A DNA stretch of 47,389 nt from Spirochaetia bacterium UBA6919 (GTDB lineage: Bacteria; Spirochaetota; UBA6919), in contig DKAT01000024.1 in the NCBI GenBank assembly GCA_002450905.1, positions 64,014-111,402 on the forward strand, in the 5' to 3' direction. Made by a program: the position numbers and the translations under genes. Under the pieces are notes generated by a model. That model was not told where the DNA came from and searched no databases. It was given only the letters and a program-made list of their open reading frames with translations. Below, piece by piece: positions 8,620-16,710 of the stretch. Positions within the stretch are counted from its first letter, which is position 1, and the number at the start of each line of letters is the position of its first letter.

Positions 8620-9004
8620 TTAAATGAATAATAGCAAAGAGAAGGGTAGCAAGCCCAATGGGTGTACTATAATGTTCTAATGCTGTTTGTATTTTATTTT
8701 TTCTGTCATCAGATGTGTTATTATCCTTAGAGAGATTGATGTAATTAAAAATTACTGTTGCGAGGATCAAGCCAGAACAAATAGATAATAGGGAGGGAAT
8801 AAGATCCGCATAGAAGTCTCCTCTGATCAGAGAATATAGACCTATAACAACAGAATATATACCGACATAGAGTTTTGAATTTTCTACAATCCCCTGTATG
8901 TCTCCCAGTTGATGAAATTTTTCTGATAGGTAGGGATAACTCACAAGAAATCCTGATAATAAACAACTGAAAAATAATAAGATAGATATCAACATTGAAA
9001 ACAT
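8582..9004 (-). CDS. Small integral membrane protein of unknown function
   Basis: The 140-residue protein has about four hydrophobic segments (roughly residues 3-22, 45-60, 66-87 and 112-134) and a short charged loop near residues 90-105. The ATG at 9004 has GGGAG at suitable spacing. The C-terminus overlaps the cupin gene by 38 bp, so the gene heads the cupin-sfsA-lnt run. I do not recognise the family. The layout of four helices with few charged residues would fit a small channel-like or assembly protein, but there is no motif to support any role. Confidence 0.65.
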   Translation of the reverse strand: MFSMLISILLFFSCLLSGFLVSYPYLSEKFHQLGDIQGIVENSKLYVGIYSVVIGLYSLIRGDFYADLIPSLLSICSGLILATVIFNYINLSKDNNTSDDRKNKIQTALEHYSTPIGLATLLFAIIHLIDIIAGGKNPII

Positions 9005-9579
9005 GGTCTAGCTCCCACAAAATATTTTATTCACATTATACATCAGGAGAAACCGTATTTTCTTCTCCAACAGTCTGTTTCTTAAGAACGATTATATCGA
9101 TTGGTATTTATAAGTCTTTTTCACTAATATAATAGTCATTAACAAGGAAGTCAAGAGATAATCCTGAGTATAATTTATTTTTTATATTCTTGTAATATTC
9201 TCGAATCTTGGAGTATAATTATTAACAAAATATTCCGTTCAAATTTAATATTTTGTATTGCATATAAATTTTCATAATCCACAAAAATAGATGGTCATTC
9301 AACAAAATGGGGTGTGTGAAGTTTTTTAACAAATGCTGAAAACAGAAAGAATAAAGTGAAAGAACATCGGAACTGAAATTTTTGATTCCGATATTGAATA
9401 GGTATGTCATCAGGGTAATAAGATTCGTGTGATATTTTGATGAAATCATTGAATGATAGGGTGATGAAGATGGGAGGAATGGAAATTAGTTGGATCAATA
9501 TGAGTTTAATCGATGTGGATTATTGTGGGATTATTTGTCACATGGACTTTTGGGGTGATAAAAACTTTTTAGCATGATT
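9005..9579. other. 575-bp gene-poor interval
   Basis: I found no convincing gene here. Short open frames on the minus strand (9222-9449, 9295-9498) lack ribosome sites and protein-like composition. A 35-codon plus-strand frame at 9470-9577 is also unconvincing. The interval contains palindrome copy B (9366-9392), followed by TGTCAT-N4-GTAATA at 9405-9420 as in copy A. The rest is A/T-rich sequence that must hold the promoter of the membrane protein gene starting at 9004. Confidence 0.6.
9366..9392. repeat. 27-bp imperfect palindrome, copy B
   Basis: Same core as at 2278 with one substitution (G at the tenth base). The arms are ATCGGAA and TTCCGAT. The left flank AGAAC also matches copy A, and TGTCAT-N4-GTAATA lies 13 bases beyond the right arm (14 in copy A). 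The shared element is therefore longer than the palindrome. Confidence 0.85.
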
Positions 9580-9981
9580 CTAATTATCAATTTTACAATT
9601 TGGTAAAGCTTTTTTTAGTTCTTCCACCTGTTCTTTGGCTACTTTTGCTCTAGCAAGGTTAAGAGTTTTTAATTTGGTCAGTCCTTTTATGGGAATGAGA
9701 TACGATACTTGTGTCCGATTAAGATATAATTCTTCTAAGGTGATGAGGGTTGAAATGGGGTGGATATCTTTTAGTGAGGATATTCTTCTTCTCCCTTTTG
9801 CGCCGAGGTCGAGTTTCTTGATAGTTTTGAGTTGGTCTATGGTATAGTGCTTTCCCCATTTTTTGAGCCATGTTTGGGTGTCTTCCAAGGTGTATTGCTT
9901 GGAATGGGTTAGGTTTATAGTGATCAATACTACAATGAAAGTTGTTACAAAGTGGGTTAGGACTTTTTCAACGATTTTCAT
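9580..9981 (-). CDS. Small exported leucine-rich-repeat protein
   Basis: The ATG at 9981 is preferred over the one at 10014 because it gives a clean signal peptide (MKIVEKVLTHF followed by a hydrophobic run to about residue 25) and has a weak GGA upstream; the earlier ATG has none. The mature part of about 108 residues shows LRR-type units: ISTLITLEELYLNRTQV, LIPIKGLTKLKTLNLARAKV, and a terminal VEELKKALPNCKI. These are typical of short bacterial LRR proteins of the internalin-like or 'two-by-two' kind. It is probably periplasmic or secreted and used for binding. The plus strand here is rich in G, so this gene uses C-rich codons. Confidence 0.7.
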   Translation of the reverse strand: MKIVEKVLTHFVTTFIVVLITINLTHSKQYTLEDTQTWLKKWGKHYTIDQLKTIKKLDLGAKGRRRISSLKDIHPISTLITLEELYLNRTQVSYLIPIKGLTKLKTLNLARAKVAKEQVEELKKALPNCKIDN

Positions 9982-10182
9982 AAAATTATTTTCCAACTGA
10001 TCAGAATATAACATTGACTTATACTGGATGTCAATAAAAATATTTTAGTCCTGGGTGATGATTTCGGAAGGAATTATCAAGAATCTTGAGAGAGGGGATT
10101 AGAATCTATAGAGTCCCATCAGTGTTTCAATTGAGGTATGTTGAATCCATTGGCAGTTAGAAATTATTCTATTTAATTATTG

Positions 10183-12897
10183 TTATTTTTTAGATTGGAT
10201 AAATTGTTTTGCCTGTTTAAACAGGTATTCATCGATGTATTTTTTTAATTTTGAATAGAATCCACGGAATTCTTGCTGGTTTTGTAAATCGTGTAATATT
10301 TCTTTGAGTTTTGTTAAATTGCCGTTATCAAGGAATTCTATTAATTGGGTTATGATCATTTTATCAGGGAAAATAATTTGTTCAGGACCAATATCCTTTG
10401 TGGGAGATGATTCATAGATCCATTCCAAATTCAACTGGCTTTGTAATATATTGAGTAACTCCATTATTTTAATTGGTTTTAGAAGACATGGATAATTAGC
10501 TATCTGTTGAATAAATTTGGAAGAATTATAGAAAGCACTTGCTGTGATGATCACTATTTTCATATTCTTTATGAGATTATTTATTTGTAAATTCTTAATT
10601 AACTCATGACCATCCATCTGAGGCATTACAAGATCCAGGAGAATAAGATCGACAGAGGATTTCATTAAACGATTCAATGCTGATTGCCCATTTTCTTCTG
10701 TAGTGCATTCAAATCCAAGGGGACTTAGGATATCGCTTAAGAATTCTCTATTATTTTCTTTGTCATCAACGATTAATATTTTTTTTCTGGAACCTTTGTA
10801 TGCAATAATATTTTTTTCATTTTGATTATCAATTTCTGGTAATCTATTTATTATAGGTAATTTAAGTTCAAACCAAAATTTACTTCCCTGATCCACTATG
10901 CTTTCAACATGGATTTGAGAGGACATGATATTAGCCAAGCGTTGACTGATAGATAAACCGAGACCTGCACCATCGATATGAGTTTCTGATCCTATGATTT
11001 GATGGAATGGCTGGAAGATTTGCTTAAGCTGATCATTTGGAATACCCCTTCCGGTATCCTGAATGGTGAATAGGACATGAATTCCATGATCGGGTTTTGG
11101 AGAGAGATTTTTAAAATTGTCTGAGATATCGTTTATTTGATATTCATTTAAATATTGGACGTTTAATGATATCTGTCCTTTTGAGGTGAATTTAATGGCA
11201 TTGCCGAGGAGATTAATTAGAATTTGCCGGATGCGTTTCTCATCGACATAAACAAACGTATTTAACCGGGGATCGATGTGATGTTCAAAGCGGATTTGTT
11301 TTGCTGTGGCACGAATGACCATCATATCAACGATGGATTGCAAAATGGTATCGAATTTGATTTTATTGAGGCGCAGTTCCAGGACATCACTTTCGATTTT
11401 GGAGATGTCGAGGATATCTTCGATGAGGTTTAGTAGATGATTTCCGCTGTTTTCAATGATATCGATACCTTTTATTTGTTTTGGATTAAGGGATTTATCG
11501 CGTTTTAAGATTTGTGCGTATCCTAAGATGGCATTGAGGGGAGTCCTTAATTCGTGGCTCATGTTGGCTAGGAATAAACTTTTCGCTTTATTAGCTGAAT
11601 CAGCCTGTTCTTTAGCGAGTTTTAATTCCTGTTCTGCTTTGAGTTTTTCAGTAATGTCGACAACGGATGCCATACGAATATTCTTACCGTGGTATTGGAA
11701 GGGTCTGCCCATGATGAGTATATGGAAGAATGAACCGTCCTTTCGCTTTCCGATATGATTTTCTTTGTGATCCAGATTAAAATAGGGACGAATAGCATCC
11801 TCCTTCATTGCCTGGATAATGGAATCATGGGATTGTTCTGCGAGAAGATCCAGTACAGAGGTGCCGATTAATTGTTGTTTGTCGGATTGCTGGTAGCCAA
11901 ACATTTTTAGGAAAGTTGGGTTCATTTCGACAGCTATACCATTGTTGTGCAGGATGATGCCATCGAAGGTGTTATTAAAGAATTCCTGTAGAAGATTCTT
12001 TTGGGACTCGAGCTCCTGAGTGGCTTTGATTTCTTCAGAGATATCCTGGAAAATCCAGATGGAACCGGCTGTGATGTCTCCTGGTTTATAGAATCGACCA
12101 AAGTATCTGCACCAGATGAAGGATCCATCTTTGCGTTTCATTTGTTGTTCCACCTGGATTGATTTTCCGGAAGCCATTTCAGTAAATACGCGTTTGGCAC
12201 TATCGATTAAATCTTGTTCTGATTTGTAGAGGATTTTGATGTTCTGACCGATGATTTCGTGTTCTGAATATCCGAGGATCTCGTTGAATTTACGATTGGT
12301 GCGGGTGATGATTTGGTTTTTAATTAGAATAATACCAACGAGGGCGTTATCTAAGATGATTTGTTGTTCAGCTAAGGTATTTGTGAGTTGCTTCTTAGCT
12401 TTGATTTCCTCAGTGATATCGTAGATGATCCATATCGATCCTTTGGATGGGTCATTTAAATCAATAAGACTGCCGAAGAAACGACACCAAAGCGTTGAAC
12501 CATCCTTGCGTTTCATTAGGAGCTCGATTTGAAAGTCCTTTCCCTCTTTGAGTATAGGATATGCAGTTTTACCAAACATTATATAATCTTCAGGATTGTT
12601 ATAGACGATGGCTGTATCCTGACCTATAATCTCGTCCATGGTATATCCAAATATATTGAGCATTTTCTGATTGGTGCGGATAATTTTACGATCACGGAGC
12701 CAAACCATTCCCACGAGAGCATTATCGATGAGAATTTTTTGTTCCATTAAGGTATTGGTTAGATGCTCATCGGAATTTGTTTTCAAGAGATGTTCAAGGT
12801 GGGTATTTTGTGTTCTTTCTATTTTTAATTGGTGGTTTAGTGATTCAACTTGATTTTGGAGTTGTTCAAGTCTATTTTGTAGGGAGTCTTCAGCCAT
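10183..12897 (-). CDS. Hybrid sensor histidine kinase: three PAS domains, HisKA, HATPase, receiver
   Basis: The 904-residue protein has no clear membrane segment, so it is probably cytoplasmic. Order: coiled coil (residues 1-45); PAS-PAC 1 (about 50-165), PAS-PAC 2 (175-295) and PAS-PAC 3 (300-420), with RKDGS and IWI(I/F)(Y/Q)DI(T/S)EEIKA repeated; HisKA with the phosphorylated His in NMSHELRTPLNAILG (about residue 447); HATPase with LLGNAIKFT, DTGRGIP and GAGLGLSIS; then a receiver domain with the Asp in DLILLDLVMPQMDG (about 740). A C-terminal helical tail of about 60 residues has no HPt His. The neighbouring REC-GGDEF gene is encoded just upstream on the same strand and is a plausible partner. 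The signal is unknown. Confidence 0.93.
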   Translation of the reverse strand: MAEDSLQNRLEQLQNQVESLNHQLKIERTQNTHLEHLLKTNSDEHLTNTLMEQKILIDNALVGMVWLRDRKIIRTNQKMLNIFGYTMDEIIGQDTAIVYNNPEDYIMFGKTAYPILKEGKDFQIELLMKRKDGSTLWCRFFGSLIDLNDPSKGSIWIIYDITEEIKAKKQLTNTLAEQQIILDNALVGIILIKNQIITRTNRKFNEILGYSEHEIIGQNIKILYKSEQDLIDSAKRVFTEMASGKSIQVEQQMKRKDGSFIWCRYFGRFYKPGDITAGSIWIFQDISEEIKATQELESQKNLLQEFFNNTFDGIILHNNGIAVEMNPTFLKMFGYQQSDKQQLIGTSVLDLLAEQSHDSIIQAMKEDAIRPYFNLDHKENHIGKRKDGSFFHILIMGRPFQYHGKNIRMASVVDITEKLKAEQELKLAKEQADSANKAKSLFLANMSHELRTPLNAILGYAQILKRDKSLNPKQIKGIDIIENSGNHLLNLIEDILDISKIESDVLELRLNKIKFDTILQSIVDMMVIRATAKQIRFEHHIDPRLNTFVYVDEKRIRQILINLLGNAIKFTSKGQISLNVQYLNEYQINDISDNFKNLSPKPDHGIHVLFTIQDTGRGIPNDQLKQIFQPFHQIIGSETHIDGAGLGLSISQRLANIMSSQIHVESIVDQGSKFWFELKLPIINRLPEIDNQNEKNIIAYKGSRKKILIVDDKENNREFLSDILSPLGFECTTEENGQSALNRLMKSSVDLILLDLVMPQMDGHELIKNLQINNLIKNMKIVIITASAFYNSSKFIQQIANYPCLLKPIKIMELLNILQSQLNLEWIYESSPTKDIGPEQIIFPDKMIITQLIEFLDNGNLTKLKEILHDLQNQQEFRGFYSKLKKYIDEYLFKQAKQFIQSKK

Positions 12898-13007
12898 GAG
12901 GTGCCACCAGAGGTATAATAAATATTTTAGAGTTAAATAATTGGATACGCTGGGTGTGGATATATATACAATGTGTTATGATATATTTAAACATAGAATC
13001 CTCCATA

Positions 13008-13934
13008 TTATGATGAGAATATTTGATTTCTGCCATTATTTTTAGCAGTATAAAGATTTTTATCTGCCATTTCGATAAGGGATTTTGGGATAGAATTTTT
13101 TGAAGGGACGATCGATGAGACTCCCTGGCTGATGGTAATATAAGGGTTTATTTCTGAAGCAGGGTGTTCAATTTTGTTTTCTGATAGACTTAAGTTAAGT
13201 TGTTGAGCAATGGTGTTTGCACCTACCATATCGGTTTCAGGGAGGATACAGATAAATTCTTCTCCGCCGTATCGGGCAATTCTGTCTGCTGGTCGATGTA
13301 TACAGCTTATAAGAATCTTTGCAACCTTCTTCAGACAGATATCCCCAGCGACATGACCTAATGTATCATTATATTTTTTAAAATAGTCGATGTCAATGAT
13401 GATAAGGGAAATGGGGATTTGATTTCGTAAAGCTCTTTTCCACTCGTTGTTTAGATAATCTTCAAAGTGTTTTCGATTTGGGATATCAGTCAAAGGATCG
13501 ATGAGAGCCTGTTTTTTTAATTGATCACGATATTTTTTTAGTTCAATATGGGTTCTAAGACGGACAAATAATTCTTTAAAATTAAATGGTTTAGTGATAT
13601 AGTCCACAGTACCTGCATCAAATCCTTTGACCATATCTTCAATAGAGGTTCTTGCAGAAACGAATATAACCGGTATGTCTTTTGTTATTTCTTTTTCTTT
13701 TAGGAAAATACAACACTCATACCCATTCATTTCAGGCATCATGATATCAAGCAGGATGATGTCGGGTGAGTTGTTTATAGCAATTTTAATTGCACTTTGA
13801 CCATCTATTGCAACCAGGATGGTAAATCCGATTTCTTCAAGGAAGGTGGAGAGTACATTTATATTATCGACTTCGTTATCTACAATGAGTATTTTACTGT
13901 TAATAATGGTATCTGGATGATTATGATTTTCCAT
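13008..13934 (-). CDS. Response regulator with diguanylate cyclase output (REC-GGDEF)
   Basis: Makes cyclic di-GMP from two GTP when its receiver is phosphorylated. Residues 14-125 form the receiver, with the phospho-acceptor Asp in DIILLDIMMPEMNGYE and the conserved Lys in DYITKPFN. Residues 140-305 form the GGDEF domain with an active GGEEF signature. The inhibitory I-site RPAD sits five residues upstream, so product inhibition is expected. The 308-residue length is usual for PleD-like single-receiver proteins. It is divergent from dsrA across 346 bp and lies upstream of the hybrid kinase gene, which could phosphorylate it. Confidence 0.95.
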   Translation of the reverse strand: MENHNHPDTIINSKILIVDNEVDNINVLSTFLEEIGFTILVAIDGQSAIKIAINNSPDIILLDIMMPEMNGYECCIFLKEKEITKDIPVIFVSARTSIEDMVKGFDAGTVDYITKPFNFKELFVRLRTHIELKKYRDQLKKQALIDPLTDIPNRKHFEDYLNNEWKRALRNQIPISLIIIDIDYFKKYNDTLGHVAGDICLKKVAKILISCIHRPADRIARYGGEEFICILPETDMVGANTIAQQLNLSLSENKIEHPASEINPYITISQGVSSIVPSKNSIPKSLIEMADKNLYTAKNNGRNQIFSS

Positions 13935-14058
13935 TTTATTGTCTAATTAAGATTAATATATGATGATTTATTGTAAATCCTATATGATATGGTGAAAAAT
14001 ATTATAAGTAATAAATTTAGTCAAGTAAAAAAGGGATTAAAAAATACTTATAAAATTC

Positions 14059-14088
14059 TTGATATTTGGGAACTATTTTTGATATGTT
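14059..14088 (+). promoter_or_regulatory. Candidate promoter upstream of dsrA
   Basis: TTGATA (14059-14064), an 18-base spacer and TATGTT (14083-14088) match the -35 and -10 consensus at 5 of 6 and 4 of 6 positions. They lie in the 346-bp divergent gap between the GGDEF gene and dsrA. In such A/T-rich DNA other pairs are possible, so this is one candidate only. Confidence 0.3.
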
Positions 14089-14180
14089 TCTGTTATTTAT
14101 TTGTGATAGCATTTTTAATGCAATTTAAAAAAAATTAAAAAAATACTTGAAAATTTGTGTATTTTTTTATTTCTTTATAC

Positions 14181-14205
14181 GGAACAAAGTTTTAATTGTT
14201 GTTCC
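14181..14205 (+). promoter_or_regulatory. Inverted repeat in the dsrA leader, possible operator
   Basis: Perfect 7-bp arms GGAACAA and TTGTTCC are separated by 11 bases, centred about 88 bases above the dsrA start. The rest of the divergent gap is A/T-rich without another comparable palindrome. The form suits a dimeric regulator binding site or a leader hairpin; no known operator was recognised. Confidence 0.45.
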
Positions 14206-14280
14206 TTCCATCTAAATCATTTCAAATCCAAAACATAAGTGGATTTTATTTCAAATAAATCTTAAAGGAAAGGTGTTACT

Positions 14281-15483
14281 ATGTCAAATACAGGTAATGG
14301 TCAATTTTTACATGAAACTCCCATGTTAGACCAATTAGAAAGTGGTCCATGGCCAAGTTTTATATCCGGTTTCAAGGAACTTGCTGAGAGAACTCAGAAA
14401 CCCATGCTCCGTGGTGTAATGGATCAGCTTGAATATTCTTATAAAACACGTCTTGGTTACTGGAAAGGCGGAGTGGTTGGTGTTAATGGATATGGAGCCG
14501 GTATCATCAGCCGATATTCTATGATTTCCGATAAATACCCTGAAGCAACTGAGTTCCATACCATGCGGATTCAACCTGCTCCAGGATTTCATTACAGCGC
14601 TGCATCCCTTAGAAAAGTATGTGATATCTGGGAAAAATATGGCTCAGGAATAATCTCAATGCATGGGCAGACAGGAAATCTTCAGCTACAAGGGATTGAA
14701 GAGAAACACGTCCAGGCATGTTTTGATGATCTAAATCAAGAGGGATGGGATCTTGGTGGCGCTGGTGCTACAGTGCGTACAGGGATGGCTTGCGTTGGTC
14801 CTGCTCGCTGTGAACAGTCTTGTTATGATACCCTTGAAACTCACCAACGTGTTTTAAAGCACTTCACTGATTTCGTTCACCGTCCAGAATTACCATATAA
14901 AATGAAGTTTAAGTTCTCTGGCTGTCCTAATGATTGTATGAATAGTATTCAACGGTCAGACATATCTGTCATCGGTATCTGGAAAGATGATATTCAAATT
15001 GATCAGGCTGAGTACAAAAAATGGGTTAATCAATGGGGAAAAGACCGTCTCATTAATGAAGTTATAACTTTATGTCCGACAAAAGCTATTTCAACCAAGG
15101 GCGATGAACTTTTAATTGAAAATAAAGATTGTGTACGCTGTATGCATTGTCTGAACGTTATGCCAGAAGTATTATCTCCTGGAAAAGAGCGTGGAGTTGC
15201 TATTCTTATTGGTGGTAAGGGTCACCTCAAAGTTGGTAATATGCTTGGATCAATGATGATTCCGTTTACCAAGATGGAGACAGATGAAGATATAGATAAG
15301 TTTACAGATTTATCCTCCAGAATAATAGAATGGTGGTGTGATAACGGTCTGGATCATGAGAGAGTGGGTGAAACCATTGAGCGTGTTGGGATTTATCAGT
15401 TCCTCGAAGACATTGGTCTTGAGCCTAATATTGATATGATTTCTCATCCAAGAGATAATCCGTTCTTTAAAGCTGCATATTAA
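14281..15483 (+). CDS. dsrA: Dissimilatory sulfite reductase, alpha subunit
   Basis: With DsrB it forms the siroheme enzyme that interconverts sulfite and sulfide-level sulfur in the cytoplasm. The 400-residue protein starts with the conserved PMLDQLESGPWPSF. It carries the siroheme-[4Fe-4S] cysteines as CVGPARC (C-x5-C) near residue 177 and CPNDC (C-x3-C) near 217, and a ferredoxin domain with LCPTKAI and CVRCMHCLNVMP near 275. The GGAGATVRTGMACVG and SGCPNDC contexts look, from memory, more like the oxidative type (Allochromatium) than Desulfovibrio, which has LRTP and CPNGC; a tree is needed. AAAGGAAAGGTG lies before the ATG. dsrB follows after 30 bp. Confidence 0.98.
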   Translation: MSNTGNGQFLHETPMLDQLESGPWPSFISGFKELAERTQKPMLRGVMDQLEYSYKTRLGYWKGGVVGVNGYGAGIISRYSMISDKYPEATEFHTMRIQPAPGFHYSAASLRKVCDIWEKYGSGIISMHGQTGNLQLQGIEEKHVQACFDDLNQEGWDLGGAGATVRTGMACVGPARCEQSCYDTLETHQRVLKHFTDFVHRPELPYKMKFKFSGCPNDCMNSIQRSDISVIGIWKDDIQIDQAEYKKWVNQWGKDRLINEVITLCPTKAISTKGDELLIENKDCVRCMHCLNVMPEVLSPGKERGVAILIGGKGHLKVGNMLGSMMIPFTKMETDEDIDKFTDLSSRIIEWWCDNGLDHERVGETIERVGIYQFLEDIGLEPNIDMISHPRDNPFFKAAY

Positions 15484-15513
15484 TTTGATTGAATTTGTTG
15501 AAGGAGATATACT

Positions 15514-16590
15514 ATGAGTAATACTCGTACTTGGGAGACCAAAGAAAGCGGTCCCCATACCTATAAAGATATGTTGCATCCACTGATGCTTAAGAACTAC
15601 GGTAAGTGGAAATATCATGATCGACCTCGTCCTGGGGTTCTGCGTCACGTTGCTCAAAGCGGTGAGGAATTATATACTGTCCGTTGTGGTAGCCATCGTC
15701 AGGTGACTGTGGATATCGTCCGACGTCTCTGCGATCTCGCTGATAAATACGCTGAGGGCTTTTTAAGATTTACAATCCGAAATAATATTGAGTTCATGCT
15801 CGCCAAGAAAGAGAATGTTGATACTTTGATCAAAGAACTTGAAGCTCTGGGACATCCTGTGGGTGGTACTGGAAATTCTATTTCCTCTGTGGCTCATACT
15901 CAAGGTTGGTTGCACTGTGATATCCCTGCTACCGATGCTTCTGGTGTTGTTAAGAGCATGATGGACAATCTCTTCGATGATTACACGAAAGAAGAGATGC
16001 CAAACCGTGTTCGACTCTCCACTTCTTGCTGTGAAATCAATTGTGGTGGTCAGGCAGATCTTGCTGTTGTCGTTCAACACACTCGTCCGCCAAGAATAAA
16101 TCATGATATCCTTGCTGGTATCTGTGAAATGCCAAAGGCTGTTGCCCGTTGTCCTGTTGCAGCAATACGTCCAACCGCTGTAAATGGTAAACCATCTCTG
16201 ATGGTTGTTGAGGATAAGTGTATTTGTTGTGGTGCATGCTTTGGTGCTTGTCCAGCTATGGAAATCAATCACCCTGATTACTCTCAGCTCGCTATCTGGG
16301 TGGGTGGTAAAAACTCAAATACCCGTAGCAAGCCTACAAACATGAAATTAGTTATGCATGGATTGCCAAATAACCCTCCACGCTGGCCTGAAGTTAATTC
16401 TGCTGTTAAAAAGATTTTAATGGCGTATAAGAAAGGCGGTAAGCCATGGGAAAGAATGTCTGAGTGGATTGACCGGATTGGTTGGAAACGATTTTTCGAG
16501 GAAACTGAAATCCCATTTGATAAATATCTCATCGATAGTTATCGTCATGCAAGAACTTCATTGAATCAATCAGCGCATGTACGTTTCTAA
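15514..16590 (+). CDS. dsrB: Dissimilatory sulfite reductase, beta subunit
   Basis: Partner of DsrA in the alpha2beta2 enzyme; this subunit holds the catalytic siroheme and interacts with DsrC. The 358 residues include STSCCEINCGGQADLAVV near 170, ARCPVAAIRP, and a ferredoxin insert CICCGACFGACPAM near 235, so the [4Fe-4S] ligands are intact. A strong GAAGGAG precedes the ATG, and the gene lies 30 bp after dsrA. It is followed by a 120-bp gap with a 15-bp stem hairpin before dsrL. Its codons look more GC-rich than those of the regulatory genes nearby, consistent with high expression. Confidence 0.98.
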   Translation: MSNTRTWETKESGPHTYKDMLHPLMLKNYGKWKYHDRPRPGVLRHVAQSGEELYTVRCGSHRQVTVDIVRRLCDLADKYAEGFLRFTIRNNIEFMLAKKENVDTLIKELEALGHPVGGTGNSISSVAHTQGWLHCDIPATDASGVVKSMMDNLFDDYTKEEMPNRVRLSTSCCEINCGGQADLAVVVQHTRPPRINHDILAGICEMPKAVARCPVAAIRPTAVNGKPSLMVVEDKCICCGACFGACPAMEINHPDYSQLAIWVGGKNSNTRSKPTNMKLVMHGLPNNPPRWPEVNSAVKKILMAYKKGGKPWERMSEWIDRIGWKRFFEETEIPFDKYLIDSYRHARTSLNQSAHVRF

Positions 16591-16613
16591 TTTGATAATA
16601 TATCAACTGTGAC

Positions 16614-16656
16614 AAGGCAATTTGTCATCATCTCTTGGTGTGTGACGAATTGTCTT
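16614..16656 (+). promoter_or_regulatory. Intercistronic hairpin between dsrB and dsrL
   Basis: Fifteen paired bases, three of them G-T wobbles, join 16614-16628 to 16642-16656 (core GGCAATTTGTCA with TGACGAATTGTC) around a 13-base loop. It starts 24 bases after the dsrB stop. No T-run follows, so it is not a standard intrinsic terminator. It would suit an mRNA processing or stabilising element that raises dsrAB transcript over dsrL. Confidence 0.65.
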
Positions 16657-16710
16657 CCAATCGAGCTAATTACAATAAATAAAAATAGATATTTGTGAAG
16701 GAGTATACCT

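Noticed and set aside
9222..9498. Two minus-strand open frames in the 9-9.6 kb gap
   Set aside because: They overlap each other in different frames, lack ribosome sites, and look like translated A/T-rich DNA; the palindrome runs through them.
9470..9577. 35-codon plus-strand frame
   Set aside because: Begins near a GGAGG-like string but that lies after the ATG; composition and length give no support.
15763..16272. 169-codon minus-strand frame inside dsrB
   Set aside because: Antisense shadow of a secure gene; similar frames inside sat, pheS and pepA were dropped for the same reason.
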